From Pleurotus ostreatus/Saccharomyces cerevisiae fusant (taxonomy: Eukaryota; Opisthokonta), in NCBI GenBank assembly GCA_024196135.1, contig JAMQCK010000006.1, positions 62,001 to 126,000 of the forward strand: DNA of 64,000 nucleotides, in the 5' to 3' direction. Within the stretch, counting starts at the first letter, position 1. Every line of letters begins with the position of its first letter. The notes below the pieces were generated by a model. That model saw only the letters and a program-made list of their open reading frames with translations. It was not told where the DNA came from and made no database searches. Below are positions 46,564 to 59,059 of this stretch, one piece after another. A program made the position numbers and the translations under genes.

Positions 46564-46791
46564 GATGCTTTGGCTGCACATTCTGTACATTGAGGAAGGG
46601 ATCAAAGGCTTCTGGAGATGGAATAGGAAGGATCGGGAGCAGGGCCTGCAACGCCGGCGCGGACGGTCCGGAATCCCGGCCCGCTCGTCATCCTTCACAC
46701 GTCTAAGCGCTCACGCTTGACTGCCATCTCCCATTGTTCCTCAGACGCGCCAACCCCTGCCCCCTGGCTTCGAACTGCGCTCAGCCCTACT

Positions 46792-48051
46792 ATGGGCACG
46801 TCTGAGGTCGAAGTCAATCCCTATGAGCTCCTCTCGCTCGGCTCAGAGGCCACCGATCAGGATATCCGGACGGCTTACCGGAAGCTCTCTCTTAAAGTCC
46901 ATCCTGATAGGGTCCGTAGACATATTCCCACCGGAGGAACTCACATACTGATCTCTCTCTCTTTCCAGAATCGAGGCAACCCCGATGCTGCACGCAAGTT
47001 CCACGAACTCAATCAGGCCTACGAGCTTTTGCTCGACCCGCTGCGGCGCATGGCTCTGGATGCGAAGGTCCGCCTGAAGGAAGCAAAGGCGCAACGCTTC
47101 AAGCAATATGACTCGAAGCGCAAAGCGATGGTCGAAGAGCTAGAGGAGCGCGAGCGCGCCTTCAAGAAGGCGAAGATGGAGCAGCAGAAGGAGGAGGTCG
47201 CGCGCTGGCACGAAACGGAGAAGATCAAGGAGGAGGGGAAGCGGCTGAGGGAGGAGAGACAACGTGCGATGCAGGAGAGGGAGAGGGAGCAGGAGGCAGC
47301 GGCGCGGCAGGCGGAGCAGGAGGCGTCGGACGTGCCTTCGATCGGTGAGTGCATTACAGCCATTCATTGTCTAGGGATGAGTTTGCTGACATTCGCCAGG
47401 CGCACTCGACACGACCGTCCGCGTCAAGTTCACGCTCACGAAGAACCCCACATTGACCACCCCGGACGCCATCGCCAGCCTGCTCACTCAGTTCGGAGAC
47501 ATCGACACCGCATCCATTGTCCTCGCGCTCAAGCCGCCCAAGAAGGCACCCTCAAAGCCTGCCAAATTCGGTACTGCCCTTGTCCCATTCAAGCAGATCG
47601 GCAGCGCACTCGGCGCCGTTGCATCAAGCGGGCGGCCCGAGCGTGGGCTCGAGGGCGTTGACATCACTTGGGCGGGCGGGTCTGAGCCGCCTATTCTAGA
47701 CTGGTTGAAGAAACAGGGCAAGCTGGGAACGCCGAAGCCCCCGTCACCTCCACCTGTCGTGCGCGATGCGCCCAAGGCGGACCTGCCTCAGGCTGAGAAG
47801 CCAAAGGGAGACAGCGGGACGCCGTTCTCTACCTTCCCTTCGTCATTCGTAAGCCAACTTGCTCGCCGTGTCATCTACTGTGCTAACGATGCTTACAGCC
47901 CGATCTGTCTTCCGCACCAGCCACGCCATCAGCACCTTCGTTACCGAGTGTCGCCGGCATGGACTATGAGTCCCTCACGCTGCTACGTATGCGCCAAGCA
48001 GAGAGAGAACGACTGGAACGGGAGATCAGAGAGCAGGAAGGAGACGCATAA
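46792..48051 (+). CDS. DnaJ-RRM splicing factor, DNAJC17/Cwf23 type
   Basis: Spliceosome-associated J-domain protein. The J domain is at the N-terminus: VNPYELLSLGSEATDQDIR, TAYRKLSLKVHPDR with the HPD triplet, then (after an intron with GTCCGT donor) NRGNPDAARKFHELNQAYEL and LLDPLRRMALD. A long charged helical region follows (KRKAMVEELEERERAFKKAK, RLREERQRAMQEREREQEA). After another intron comes an RRM-like domain with VRVKFTLTKNPTLTTPDAIA, LLTQFGDIDTASIVLALKPP and KFGTALVPFKQIGSALGAVA. The C-terminus is a helix YESLTLLRMRQAERERLERE. Domain order J, coiled coil, RRM is diagnostic. About 360 residues. It probably stimulates an Hsp70 or, as for Cwc23, acts in spliceosome disassembly. Confidence 0.9.
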
Positions 48052-48238
48052 CCAAGGTCCTGTTGTCGTATCTTTGGTGGTTATTTATCTTACTCGAGAC
48101 TACAAGGACATCTGGCGAGGAGCACAGTTGCATTGCGTTACCAGCGTATCCATTGACCGTGAGTCTGTCTTGAGCTGATGGTCTTTGCAGCGTTCAGATG
48201 AATGAATAAATTAAGGTGCTACAAGTCTAAAGCTACAT

Positions 48239-51200
48239 CTATGCCTGAGGCGCGTACTCATCTATGACACTCTTCGGCTTCACGAACGTACCCAACGGCT
48301 TGTACTCGACGTCCATGCCGAATGCCCTGGGACCGCCAATCTCGATGCCCCTCGGCGTCGCCGTCCACTTGTCCGACGCCGTGATTCCAATCACGGTCAC
48401 CAAGATCCCATACTTGTACTCCGGCGTCCCAATCGCCTCCCCGCTCGCACTGTCGCACACCGAGATCAAATCTGGCACGCTCGCCACGACCTCCTCCGTC
48501 CCATCCTCCTTCACCCTCGTCGCCAGAATATTCTCATTCTTGAACGGAATCTTCATCGTCCCCCCAAACCCATCGCCCTCCTGCGCCTTGATCACGACCT
48601 CCCCGTACGCGTGCCCCTTAACCGTCTTGCGCTCGACGGACACGATCTTCCCGCGGAAGAGCGTGCGCGCGGTGGAGGGCCCGCCGACGGAGTCGATGAT
48701 GACGTCCGCGACGGCGTCGAGCTGGTTCTGCGCGCGGCAGAGCGCGACGGCGCGGCCGACGCGCCAGGCGAGGGAGATGGTGTGCTGAACGGCCCAGGAC
48801 TTGGTCTTTGCGCCGCTCGTGGGGCCCTTGGCGCAGGCGACGTGGCTACCCATCTCGGCGAGCGCGGCGCGGAAGGCGCGCTCGATCATCTTTTCGGTGG
48901 TCGCGGAAGTCATGACCTGGGGACGGTGAGCATACGGAGAGGACATGGGCAGAAGAGGACGTACCATAACGTTCCCGTTGCCGTCGGCGCAGCAAGTGGG
49001 GACGAACTGCGCCTTGTCGCCGCCCCAAACGACGGGCGTGATCTGCCAGGCGACGGGGTACGCGCGGCCCATCCAGTCACCGTCGACGGTTGGGATGTCC
49101 ATGTTTGTCGACGCGCCAATGAGCAGTCCCTGCATGCCATTGCCGCCGCCGATCTCGAGCGCGATGACAGCGTCTGGTTGACGCCCAACGAGCTCATACA
49201 CCTTGCGCTGCGACTCCATCATCCTGCAAGAAGGTTAGTCGAAGTCCCGCAGTGCCATAAACACGAAGACTCACTCATCACCCGCAAGCTTCTCAATCCC
49301 CACCGTCGGACTCCCCTTCCCTCCTCCACACGCAATCAACGCGTCGTCCTTCAAGTCGTCCGGGCTGATCACCCTCAACACCGCCCCATTCCTCACCATC
49401 TCCCGCAACCGCACGAAATGCGGGTACGGCGTGCCCCCACCGCCCGTGCCCAGGATGTAGCACCCCGTGGCGATCCAGCCGAGGTCCGTCTCGGAGACGA
49501 GCCACTCGCGCTGCGCGGTGACAGTGGGCTTGTACGCCTTGATCTGCTCGGCCGTGAGCTGCGCGGCGTTCTCCTTGCCGGACTTCGCGGGGTCCTTCTC
49601 GGGGATGGCGTCGCCCTCGGAGGCTTCCTCGGGCGCGAGGGGTGGAGGAGTCGGTGCGACGTGCGCAAAGTCGAAGTCGCCGATGGCCTTGACGATGACG
49701 CGGGACTTGTTGGCGATGTACTATGCAGGAGTCAGCCTACGGCGCGGAGCTCAGGACTGAAGAAGTGTACCTGGAGGGGGATGGCATCCATCTCGGCGAG
49801 CTCGATGGTCTCACGGACGGCGCCGTTCTCGACTGCGCGGTCGATGGCCAGCTGCGCGACGCTCTCGATAGCTTGCTGCGTCGTCTTGCCCTCTGTGCTG
49901 ACGACCGTGTCGACAGTACCGGAGACGCGCGCGATAGCTATAGCGAGGGTCAGCACCGTGACCAACACCGACAACGCAACAAAACACACCTGCACCAATC
50001 GCATTCGCCACCCCCGAGAACTTCGGCTTGATCACCTTGCTCGCGCCCTTCAACACCTCGCCCTCGTTCACCAACACCGCCCCTCCACCGACCAGCAGCA
50101 CCTCGATATCATCCGCGTTGGTCTTCATCCGGTCGATGATGTTCTCCAGCATGCGCTTCACGACCTCGCGGTACTCGTCCGCGTTGTCGTAGAACGCCTG
50201 CGGGAGGCGCGACGCGTCGCCGACGTCGAGGGAGTGCCCGGCGACCTTCGCGCAGGCGACGGCGTAGTCGGTGGCGGTGGGGACGTCGCCGCCGAAGACG
50301 TGCGCGCGGGTCTTGATGTGGTGGCCGACGGAGTCGGGGCCGATGGTGAGCTTGGAGGTGGGCGAGTCCTTGCGGACGATGGAGCCGCCGCCAAGACCGA
50401 TGCTGAGCAATACATCAGCAAGGGTTGAAGGAATACGAAGACGCGAGCGTACCTCTTCACATCCGGGCACGAGAAGTTCATCATCACGCCCGACACGTCC
50501 GTAATAGCGGCTGCTTGTCTCGGAAGACCGCTCGCCAGCAGCATACCAACATCCGTCGTCGTACCGCCGATATCGCACACCAACAATGGGCGCTTCTCCT
50601 TCTCCGCGAACTCGTGCTTCACCAGGAAGGCGGCGCCGCACATTGAGTTCGTCGGGCCGCTGGAGAAGGTGCGGATGGGGACATTGGCGGCGAGGTGCGC
50701 CTGGAGGATGGTGCCATCGTTCTGCGTGAGGAAGACGGGGCACTTGAGGTTGAGGCGTGAGGCGATGGCGTGCTGGAAGGAGGAGATGGTGCGGCGTGCG
50801 AAGGGGAGAATGGAGGCGTTCAGGATGGCGGCGTTCTCGCGGGCAACGAAGCCGAGGTTTGCGACTATGCGGAGGGTCAGCTAGTGCGCGAACGAACGAG
50901 GGGCTCAAGAAACGAACGAGGGGCTCAAGACGTACCATGCTTGGAGAGAACGACATCGGCCTCTGGGTAGTACTTGGCGATCCACTCGCCGACGCGCTCC
51001 TCCTGCTTCTCCTCCAAGTCCGAAGGCGAGAAGATGCCGTTCACAACGATGGCCTTGATACCCAACTCCTTGATCTTCTCGCACTCTGCCTTGATCTGCT
51101 CCTCGACGATCTCGCGAATGATCTGGCCGTCGATCTCGAGGCCACCGTCGACGAAGCCGCAGTATGAGCAGATGATGTCGCGCAGGTCGGCGGGCCAGTC

Positions 51201-51590
51201 AATGCCGGGGTAGACATCACGGCTGAAGGGACCGCAGAGACGGATGACGGCGACAGGTGCGAGGCGATTGCGATCCTTTTCGACCACCGCGTTGATGAAG
51301 TGCTACAGGGCGCATCAGACTCGGACTCGTGCGCGATCTAGAGGAGTACGCACCGTTGTCCCAATGGTCACACTCGCGATACGCGAGGGGTCGACCTTCG
51401 CCTCGTTCAACAAGTGCGTTATGCACTCCTCGATTCCGATGCTCGGGTTTGTGGTTGTAGGCGCCTTGTGCCACGCGAGTATGCCCCGGTTGGCCTCCGA
51501 GGTGCTGAACGGATCGAGCAGGACACCGTCCGTGTTCGTTCCACCGACATCAACACCTACGCGCAGGGTCGCTTCGAGCTTGGCAGGCAT
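48239..51590 (-). CDS. hydantoinase/oxoprolinase A fused to S-methyl-thiohydantoin (DUF917) domain
   Basis: Large two-part enzyme of about 950 residues. The N-terminal part has ASKHA-fold hydantoinase A/5-oxoprolinase signatures: LRVGVDVGGTNTDGVLLDP, CDIGGTTTDVGMLLAS, SIGLGGGSIVRKDSPTSKL and EVLLVGGGAVLVNEGEVL. After an Ala/Glu-rich linker (PTPPPLAPEEASEGDAIPEK) the C-terminal part has CYILGTGGGGTPYPHFVRLR, LIACGGGKGSPTVGIEKLAG and ALEIGGGNGMQGLLIGASTN, the pattern of the DUF917 family, whose bacterial member is S-methyl thiohydantoin desulfurase. The end is GTFVKPKSVIDEYAPQA. Family knowledge suggests ATP-dependent or hydrolytic opening of a cyclic imide; the actual substrate is unknown. It is divergent from the NCS1 permease at 52152. 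A long open frame on the other strand (48611-50428) is its antisense shadow. Confidence 0.9.
50891..50930. repeat. perfect 2 x 20-bp tandem duplication in an intron
   Basis: AACGAACGAGGGGCTCAAGA occurs at 50891-50910 and again, identically, at 50911-50930. It lies inside an intron of the hydantoinase-type gene, next to the donor. Identity suggests a recent duplication. Confidence 0.8.
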
Positions 51591-52151
51591 GATTGCGGAC
51601 TTGGAGGGGATGCGGTGGCTATCATCGTGATAGAGGGAGGTCGACTCTTAAGGCCACAAGTCCCTCTACGGCATCTTCGACCGGCGCACCCAGCGGTATC
51701 CCTCCGACCCACTGGCCGCCGGCGGACCGCCAAAGCGAGTCCTCCACGGTCACGGTGTGACTCACCGCTGCTCGGGCCGGATGACCGATCCTCGAGTTCG
51801 AGTTCGCCGAGGCGCGACAAATGCGGGTACCTGGCTATTGTCCCTTCTGTCCCTGATTGTCCTTATCCAGCTTCCGTTCATTGTCCTCGGCGCGTCTATC
51901 ACTCCATGACTCCTGCGAAAACTCGCCGGTGGCTCGGGCAGGAGTCGCCCATGGACGCGCTGGGCCGGCAGGTACGCTCCGGCCTTCGGGTTTTCCCCCT
52001 TATCAAACCTACCCACGGCCAACCTTGCTCCCTTCACACCAGTCACCTGCTTATCTACCTATCATCATGCGAAGTGCTTTAAGAGACGCGAGTTGTGGAC
52101 TTGGAGTTTTGCCACTCGCCTGCATCGGAGCGACCTCCACTCACGACGGCC
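51591..52151. promoter_or_regulatory. shared divergent promoter of hydantoinase and permease genes
   Basis: 561 bp between oppositely oriented start codons. It contains several CGG/CCG triplets clustered at about 51715-51735 (GCCGGCGGACCGCC), the kind of word bound by Zn2Cys6 regulators, but no textbook spaced pair. Co-regulation is inferred from geometry. Confidence 0.5.
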
Positions 52152-54387
52152 ATGTCTGTCCTCCAACGCGCCAACGAGGCTGTCAAGCTACACGGAGATG
52201 AGGACAAGCACGAGAAGACCGACTCTTGGAGTAACCGCGACCTCATCCCTCTGCCACCTGCGTAAGTGCTATGTCCTCTCGTGCTTGTTGCCGTGCTCAC
52301 CGACACCTCAGGCGTCGCACATGGGGTCTCTTCGAATACTTCGGCTACTGGTCTCTGTCTTCTTTGAACGTACGTATGGGCGGATGCGTAGGCTCGGACG
52401 CTTGCTGACAGTTTTCTACTAGATCTCCGCATGGCAGATGCCCAACAGCTACCTCACCGTTGGTCTGTCAGTCGGTCAGTCTATGGGTGTCATCATCGTC
52501 TCGAGGGCCATCGTCTGCCTCTTCGCCTCTTTGGTCGCATGGTGTGGTCTTCGGTGGCACGTCGGTTTCACGATCCAGGTTAGTCGTTCCCGTCGTCGCC
52601 CATCGTGCTTGTACTCAGCAGTATACAGAATCGGTTCTCCTGGGGCATGCGCGGAAGCTACATTCCGCTCATCCAGCGCGTCATGCTGAACTTCATCTGG
52701 AACGCCATTCAGTGCTGGAACGGAGGGAAGTTGGTCTGCGTCTGTATCACTGCGATCTTCCCCTCGTTCGCGAGCATGAAGAACAGTAAGTCGTCTTGAG
52801 CATCTGTGCTCGACCTTGACTGATCACACCTGCAGCCTTGCCTTCAAGCATGCCAACAACAACCTATGAGATGGTTGGCTTCACGGTACGTCTTGCTCTT
52901 GACTTTACGACGACCGCAACTGATTGTCTTCCGTAGATCTTCTGGTTCTGCTCGCTCCCCTTCCTGTGGCTGCCGCCCGAGAAGTTCCGCCTTCCCTTCC
53001 AGGTCATCTGCATCTACTGCGGCGTCGCCATGGTCTGCATGAGTATGTTGTCCACCTTCCACATCACCGAACTCCAGCTGACTCTCCTCAGTGATTTGGG
53101 CGCTCGCTGTTGCGAAGGGCGTCGGTTCGACTTTCCACACTGGGCAGAACCTGACCGGCAGCTGGTCCATCAACTGGGTTATGGTGAGTCGACACACTCG
53201 CTGTCTCAACATCGACGCTGACTTCGGTACAGCTCAAGTGCATCAACTCCGCCATCGGTGGCAAGGCTGCGGGCATGACGAACGGCTCTGACTTCTCGCG
53301 CTACGGCAAGACGGCGCGCGAGTACCTCATCGGCACCTTCCTTTGCTTGTGCGTCACTGCTGGCTCTCTATTCGCGCTCGATGTCTAACTTGTACTCAGG
53401 TTCTGCACGGGCACCATGGTCAGCTTCGTCGGTCTCGTCACCGTTTCCGCCACGCAGAAGATCTACGGCGAGGTCTACTGGAACCCTCCAGACCTCCTGA
53501 TGAGGATGGTGCGTACTTGTCGGTTTTTTTCGCAGCCTCAGACTGACAGTGCGCCCAGATGGAGGATGGCCAAGGCAGCTCGAAGGCCCGTGCTGGTGTC
53601 TTCTTCCTCGCCCTCGGCTTTGCCTTGACTGTACGTCTGCGCCTTCGCCTTCCTTTCATTTTCGCTGACACCTTTGCAGGCCGGCTTCGAGAACATTTGT
53701 GGCAACGCCGTCGCAGGCGGCATCGACCTCGCGGGCATCTTCCCCAAGTACATCAACATCAAGCGCGGCGCCATGATCACCTTCTTCGCCGCCTGGATCT
53801 GCATGCCCTGGCAGCTCGTCAACCGCGCGGACACCTTCATCACCGTCCTCTCCTCCTTCACCGTCTTCCTCGCCCCGATCATGGGCATCATGGCCACGGA
53901 CTACTTCATCCTCCGCCGGCAGCGCATCCGCCTGAGCTCGCTCTTCGACCTCCACGGGCAGTACTACTACAACTTCGGCTTCAACTGGCGCACGCCGCTC
54001 GCGTGGGTTGCGGGCTGGGCGCCGCTCATTGCGGGCCTCAACGCGACGGTGCAGAAGACGACCGTCGCGCGCCCGCTGTTCCAGTTGTACTACATGTCCT
54101 TCTTCATCGGTGAGTCGAACCTATCCGCTCTAATTGCACCTCGCCTAACTCTTTTCTCAGGCTTCTCCATCTCAGCCATCCTCTTCTACGCCCTCAATAT
54201 GCTCTTCCCGCCGCCGCACCTTGGCGAGTTCGACGAGATCGACTACTTCGGCACCTTCACGCCAGAGGAGGCGAAGTACATCGGCGTCGTCCCCGCCGAC
54301 GACAAGGTGTACGACGACAACTCGTCCGCGTCCGGGAAGGTTGTCTTCGGGGACAAGGTCACCGAGGCTGACCTCGAGTACCGGTAG
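52152..54387 (+). CDS. NCS1-family nucleobase/allantoin/hydantoin permease
   Basis: Plasma-membrane cation symporter for purines, pyrimidines, allantoin or hydantoins. The N-terminus MSVLQRANEAVKLHGDEDKH leads into the family motif SNRDLIPLPPA/RRTWGLFEYFGYW. Membrane segments follow: AWQMPNSYLTVGLSVGQSMG, VSRAIVCLFASLVAWCGLRW, FSWGMRGSYIPLIQRVMLNF, IFWFCSLPFLWLPPEKFRLP, AGFENICGNAVAGGIDLAGI, FPKYINIKRGAMITFFAAWI and FLAPIMGIMATDYFILRR. It ends in an acidic cytosolic tail (FGDKVTEADLEYR). About a dozen exons, some under 60 nt; product about 530-560 residues with the usual 12 TM expected. It looks closest to the Fur/uracil-allantoin branch. Pairing with the divergent hydantoinase-type gene suggests a cyclic ureide or hydantoin substrate, which is inference. 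Confidence 0.92.
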
Positions 54388-55060
54388 AGGGTCCCGTGTA
54401 TCATTACCGTATTTCTCCTTTGTAGATAGTCTGTTACGCTGGTTCACGTTCGGGATGTATTCACGCTGTATCTGATATGCCACGAGAGCCTGTGGCTATG
54501 GTCATGATTTTGTATAGAATTTGAAGGCACTTTTGCTTGTGATGATCACACTTTGGCTTGGCATTGGCCGGGGAATCCCCATTCGGAAGCCCTTATCAAC
54601 CCGAAAAAGGCCTATCTTCGCACGCCACAACCGTTCACCCGCTTCAGCACCGTTCACCCGCCTCACACCCGCTCCCGCAAGGCGCACCCAGATAAGAACC
54701 CAATTGACCCCAATGCTATGGATACATGCCATTCCCTAGGCTACCACACAGATAATAGACAAGCAACAGTACGCGACGGGTTCGCGGGGTAAGCACCGCG
54801 AAGTAAGCAAGACACCGCGAGGTACGCGGCAAACACGACACCATGACACCACGATACCATGGGGGAAAGACGACAAGAGCAGTGGACAGCAGCGTAGGGT
54901 ATGAGCAAATAGGTATGAGATACAAGCACACTTATACATTTATGGGGTTCGCGCCCATGTAGATGAGACGTCCGCGATCGTGGAGACTGGTCAGTTAGCG
55001 GTTTTGAGGCACCTGAGGATGAGGGGATCGCTGCGTCGTGGTAGGTAACGGAGAGAACGC
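54388..55060. other. convergent intergenic region
   Basis: Two gene ends meet. 54580-54700 holds short CACCCGC/TTCACCCGC-type repetition. No gene recognised. Confidence 0.5.
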
Positions 55061-57394
55061 CTAGGGCCCGTTGTACGGTGTGTACGACCCTGCGGTGATA
55101 ATGAGCGGACGAAGTCGTAAGAGTACAGTGGAGAGCACTTACAGACACGCGCTTGCGAGTCTCCACTTCCTGTTGCAAGCATCTGCGCTGTTTGGTTGAG
55201 GTCGATGGAGATAACTGCACGTAACGTTTAGCAAAATGACAAGCTCAGAATAAGGAATATCCATACCCGAATTTTTGTGCCCCTGCAACATGCACTGCAT
55301 CGTCGCCGTTCGCGAGTCCCAGAACGTCACCGACCGGTCCTTCGACCCCGACACCACCCACTGGCCATCTGGCGACACCGCGACCGACAGCACATAGTCC
55401 TTATGCCCCGCAAAGCTCATCGTGCAGTGCACCATCTCCCTGTGCTTGCCCGTGCTCGTCACCGGCGTGATGTCCCAGTACTTCAGCGTCTTGTCTAAGC
55501 TGCCGCTGATCAACCCGCGCCCATCTGGCGTGAAGCGCACACTGTAGACGCTGTCACGGTGTCCGCGCAGACGCTCGAGCAGCTGCCCGGTCGCGACGTC
55601 CCAGATGCGGACAACAGTGTCAAGCGAGCCCGCTGCGACAAGTCGGCCGTCGGGCGAGATGGCCACGCTTGTCACGCCTGCCTCTGTCGTGAGCGTGTCC
55701 GGCTCGTTGATCGCGAGCACCTTGTTATTGTTCGGGTCGGAGAGATCCCAGATGCGCGCAGTCTTGTCGCCAGAGCCGGAGACGATCAGCTTGCCGTTAT
55801 GGGAGAAAACGAGGGAATAGATCTCCTGCTGGTGGCCCTCAAAGACTTGGCGGATGCGGCCTTTCGCAATATCCCAGATCTAAAGCGCGGTCAGAGCGGG
55901 AAATGACAGCGATGAAAGCGACGCGCTCTGATCAGCTTGTCCTCGGCGCCTGTTGCGAGGTATTTGCCATCGGGGCTGAAGCACACGCTACGAATGTACA
56001 AATCGCCGTTGGCATTCGCATTTTTGTCCGAGAACTCGCTGCAAAAGTAGCTTTAGAGGGAGTCGGAAAGGGGAATCGATGAACGTACGCTGTCTTATGA
56101 CCAGTCTTCACGTCGAAGATTTGTGCTTTTCGATTGCATCCCGTGGCCAAGTATTTGCCATCTGCGGAAAACTGCACGCAGCATACCACACTGCAGTACC
56201 GTGTTAGCCATTGAGCAGTATCATAGTGGTGCATCACGTGCCTTGGATGGGGGAAGGTGTGCACAATATCTATGTCAATCACACGCTTCGTCTTCGGATT
56301 GAAGACGGCCCAATATTCCGGACCCTCCTTCTTCAATTCGGGTGGCATCACGTTCGGATCGAGTTCATCGAGGAAGGCAGGGACCGGTCGTGCGGGTGAC
56401 TGGGAGTTCGGATCCACAGCACTAGGTCCGGGAGGCGGGGGTGGCGGACCCGATGGGCCTTGGGACATCGGATAGCCAGTCTGGGTTGCAAGCGGAGGTA
56501 GACCGGGGCCAACAGCTGGTGGGGGGTGCCCGCCAATCGCAGCAAGCTTAGGCATGACGGAAGGGCTCATGGTTCCTGCGCCAAGATCAGGGTTGGAGGT
56601 ACATAGAAGAGTGCGGGGGCCACTCACCCTCCTTGATCCTTTCCTGCTTGTACCGCTTCGTGTCGCGCTCGTAGGCGCGCTGCTCGCGGTCCCGGTCCCG
56701 GTCGATGTCCATCATGTCGCGGTCGCGAGGGGCGAGATCGCGGGGACCAGGCCCCCTCTCACGATCCCGCTCGCGATAAGTGTCAATGTAGGGGGCGGCG
56801 GGACCAGCAGGCGGGCCGAGCGTGGACAGAGGGGGGCCGCCGCCCCGAGTTGGGGGAGCGCCGTGAGATGAGGGGGGCGCTTGTCGTGAGGCTATGTGTA
56901 GTTCTTCTTTGAGGCGGGCCACGTCCTCCTCGTATTGCTGGCGCGCTCTTAGGTGTGTCTTCTCGAGCTCATAGAGTGCTCTTCGCAGGAGCCCCATCTC
57001 GTTCTCCTGGTTACTGACTATATTCTGGGTAAACGCAAATATTCGGGAAGTATGTTTGTATGTGACACACCCTGCTTCTCAAGCTGTTCCCGTTCGTTGC
57101 GCGCCGCTCGCAACTCCTGCGCCATCGCCTCTATGTCGCGCTGCAGGTTTTCGAGGCTCTGGGGGAACCTAGCGTACCCCGGGGGCGGCCCCACCGAGGG
57201 GACGGGGGCGCTAGGCTGGAGGTTACGGTGCTGTGGGGGCGGCATGAGCTGGTGATGATGACGGGAGAAGGCGAGAGGCGGCCACGCCGACCGTGAGAAA
57301 CGCATGGGCGGATTCGGTAGACCGAAGCGGCTGGCGTCTATCCGCTGTCCAGGTCCGCACCCTCACTCACCGCGTAAATCGAGCTCGACGCCAT
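55061..57394 (-). CDS. TUP1: general transcriptional corepressor Tup1 (WD40)
   Basis: Nuclear corepressor that, with Cyc8/Ssn6, recruits histone deacetylases and blocks Mediator. A small first exon MASSSIYA (57394-57371) precedes a GTGAGT intron; exon 2 starts LMPPPQHRN. The N-terminal tetramerisation helix reads [20 protein letters not shown] and [21 protein letters not shown] Gly/Pro-rich and Arg/Asp-rich linker ([19 protein letters not shown]) and a proline run follow. The Tup1 signature is [20 protein letters not shown] with [20 protein letters not shown]. Seven-blade propeller units include [60 protein letters not shown] and [20 protein letters not shown]. The last exon gives [11 protein letters not shown] and TAG at 55061. 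In basidiomycetes Tup1 affects filamentation and mating. Confidence 0.95.
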
Positions 57395-58159
57395 CCTTCT
57401 CGGCAGCAGCGGGGAGAGAGAAGATGGCGGTTCGGGAAGAGGGGCGATGAATGCAGGGAACAGGGAAAAGGAAAAGCGGCAGGCCGAGCCAATTAAATCG
57501 CCGAGCACCATGTGTTCCTGATCATTTTAGGTGACCGACCGAGCCGCCGGTAACTCACGCTTTGGGTCCTTGTTACCTCCGTTCGGAATCCGGAAACAAT
57601 GACCCAGCTGATGCGAACACCTTCCGAGCGTTCGGCGGGCCAATCACGTCGAGGGCGCTCCTCAGGAATGCTCGCGAGCCTCGAGAGCCACGGAGCGAGG
57701 CGCCACCCAATCGTGCTGCCCAGACTAGCATCCCGAAGGTGCTGTCGCCCAGCGGAAGTTGCCCGATCCCATTCGGAAGGGCACTAAACCTGGTGCGGTG
57801 CGCAGTTCGTCAGGTCTTCACAATGCGTCGCCAACGACGCACGCCCTGCTTCTGATTCTCTCGCTAATTTCGATTGACTATCCCTCTGACCTAATGTAAC
57901 GACAGTGTCTTGCAAGCTTTGGGAGATGTCGGTTAAAATCTCCGCCTCCAACGGTCAACTGCAGACGTTCCCCAGCATTCATGCACATACCAGGAAGCCT
58001 GACCTACCTCATCCGAGCCGCGCGCATCTCCCATATCTTCCAATCTATCAGCTTCTCGCGTTCCCCGACCTTCCTCAGCGTCAAGCCTTTGACAAAGCAA
58101 GAAGGGAGCCCAGGGTAAAGACTCCCCGCCGTGCGGCTCCCGGGCCTATTCTGAACCTT

Positions 58160-58234
58160 CTCATCGACATCAAGGTCTCTCTTCGACGTCAAGGGTTTCT
58201 CTTCGACGTCAAGGTCTCCCTTCTAACGTCAACA
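58160..58234. repeat. minisatellite 1, about 19-20 bp x 4
   Basis: Variants of CTCTTCGACGTCAAGGTCT repeated four times with small changes; the last unit is degraded. Confidence 0.7.
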
Positions 58235-58743
58235 GACACGGACCACAGTAGCGCGGACGTTGAATTCACCGCCTCATGCTGGAAGATCCCAACTCAAGAT
58301 CGCGATCGATGAGTTCAACCGCTCACGTGTCAGCGCGTGCCTTGGTCCGTGCACTCTCACGTGTGCCATGTTGAACTTTCGCGGCAACGGCCGAGTTATA
58401 GGCGAGTGCCCGGTATGGTACGGCATGGTACGGTCACGGTGATGTCCGCCCACGTAGTCAAGCCGCGTCTGAGCCTTCCCATCGTAGTGCGAACGCACGG
58501 TAGGGTGGATGATGCACACTAGTATGGATGCATGATGGGCACTGGCATGAATGCATGATGCCCTCTAGTATGCATGACGGCCCATTGAATGAGCATCAGT
58601 GCCATAAAACCGCTCTATACTAGGCCTTACGAGACGGTACACAGCTAATCGGTATACCTACTCGTCGCTACGTCCCCATCGGAACACCATTCTATGATCA
58701 TACCGGCGCATTTATTCTGGGGCGTGGACTTCACTCACGTAGC

Positions 58744-58797
58744 AGGCCCTCACAGTAACAGGCCCTCACGGTAACAGGCCCTCACAATGACAGGTCC
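58744..58797. repeat. minisatellite 2, 16 bp x 3
   Basis: CAGGCCCTCACAGTAA, CAGGCCCTCACGGTAA and CAGGCCCTCACAATGA in direct succession, then a partial fourth copy (CAGGTCC). Confidence 0.8.
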
Positions 58798-58906
58798 ACC
58801 TAAACATGCATAGGCCCAACCCCAATCGTGCGCCACCGTCAGAAAATGGGGGTTTATATATCCCATACACGTCCAGGCAAGGCACGTGCGCAAGCATCGA
58901 ATGCGC

Positions 58907-59006
58907 CCCATTCGCGAGATGCATTCTTCGTCCAATTCGTGCGATGCTTTCCTCGTCCCATTCGTGCGACGCTTTCTTCGTTCCGTTCGCGCAACGCCTT
59001 CTTCGC
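58907..59006. repeat. minisatellite 3, 25 bp x 4
   Basis: Four exact-length 25-bp units (58907-58931, 58932-58956, 58957-58981, 58982-59006) of the form CCCATTCGTGCGACGCTTTC + TTCGT, each differing at several bases. The period is not a multiple of three, so it is not a protein repeat. Confidence 0.85.
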
Positions 59007-59059
59007 CCTCTTCGCCTTCCCACTCACTCCGCGCAAGCCCTTCTCGTCACACTCGCACG

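Noticed and set aside
48611..50428. 605-codon open frame on the + strand
   Set aside because: Antisense shadow of the hydantoinase-type gene. Composition is Arg/His/Asp-heavy without domains, and the minus strand has strong family signatures and splice sites.
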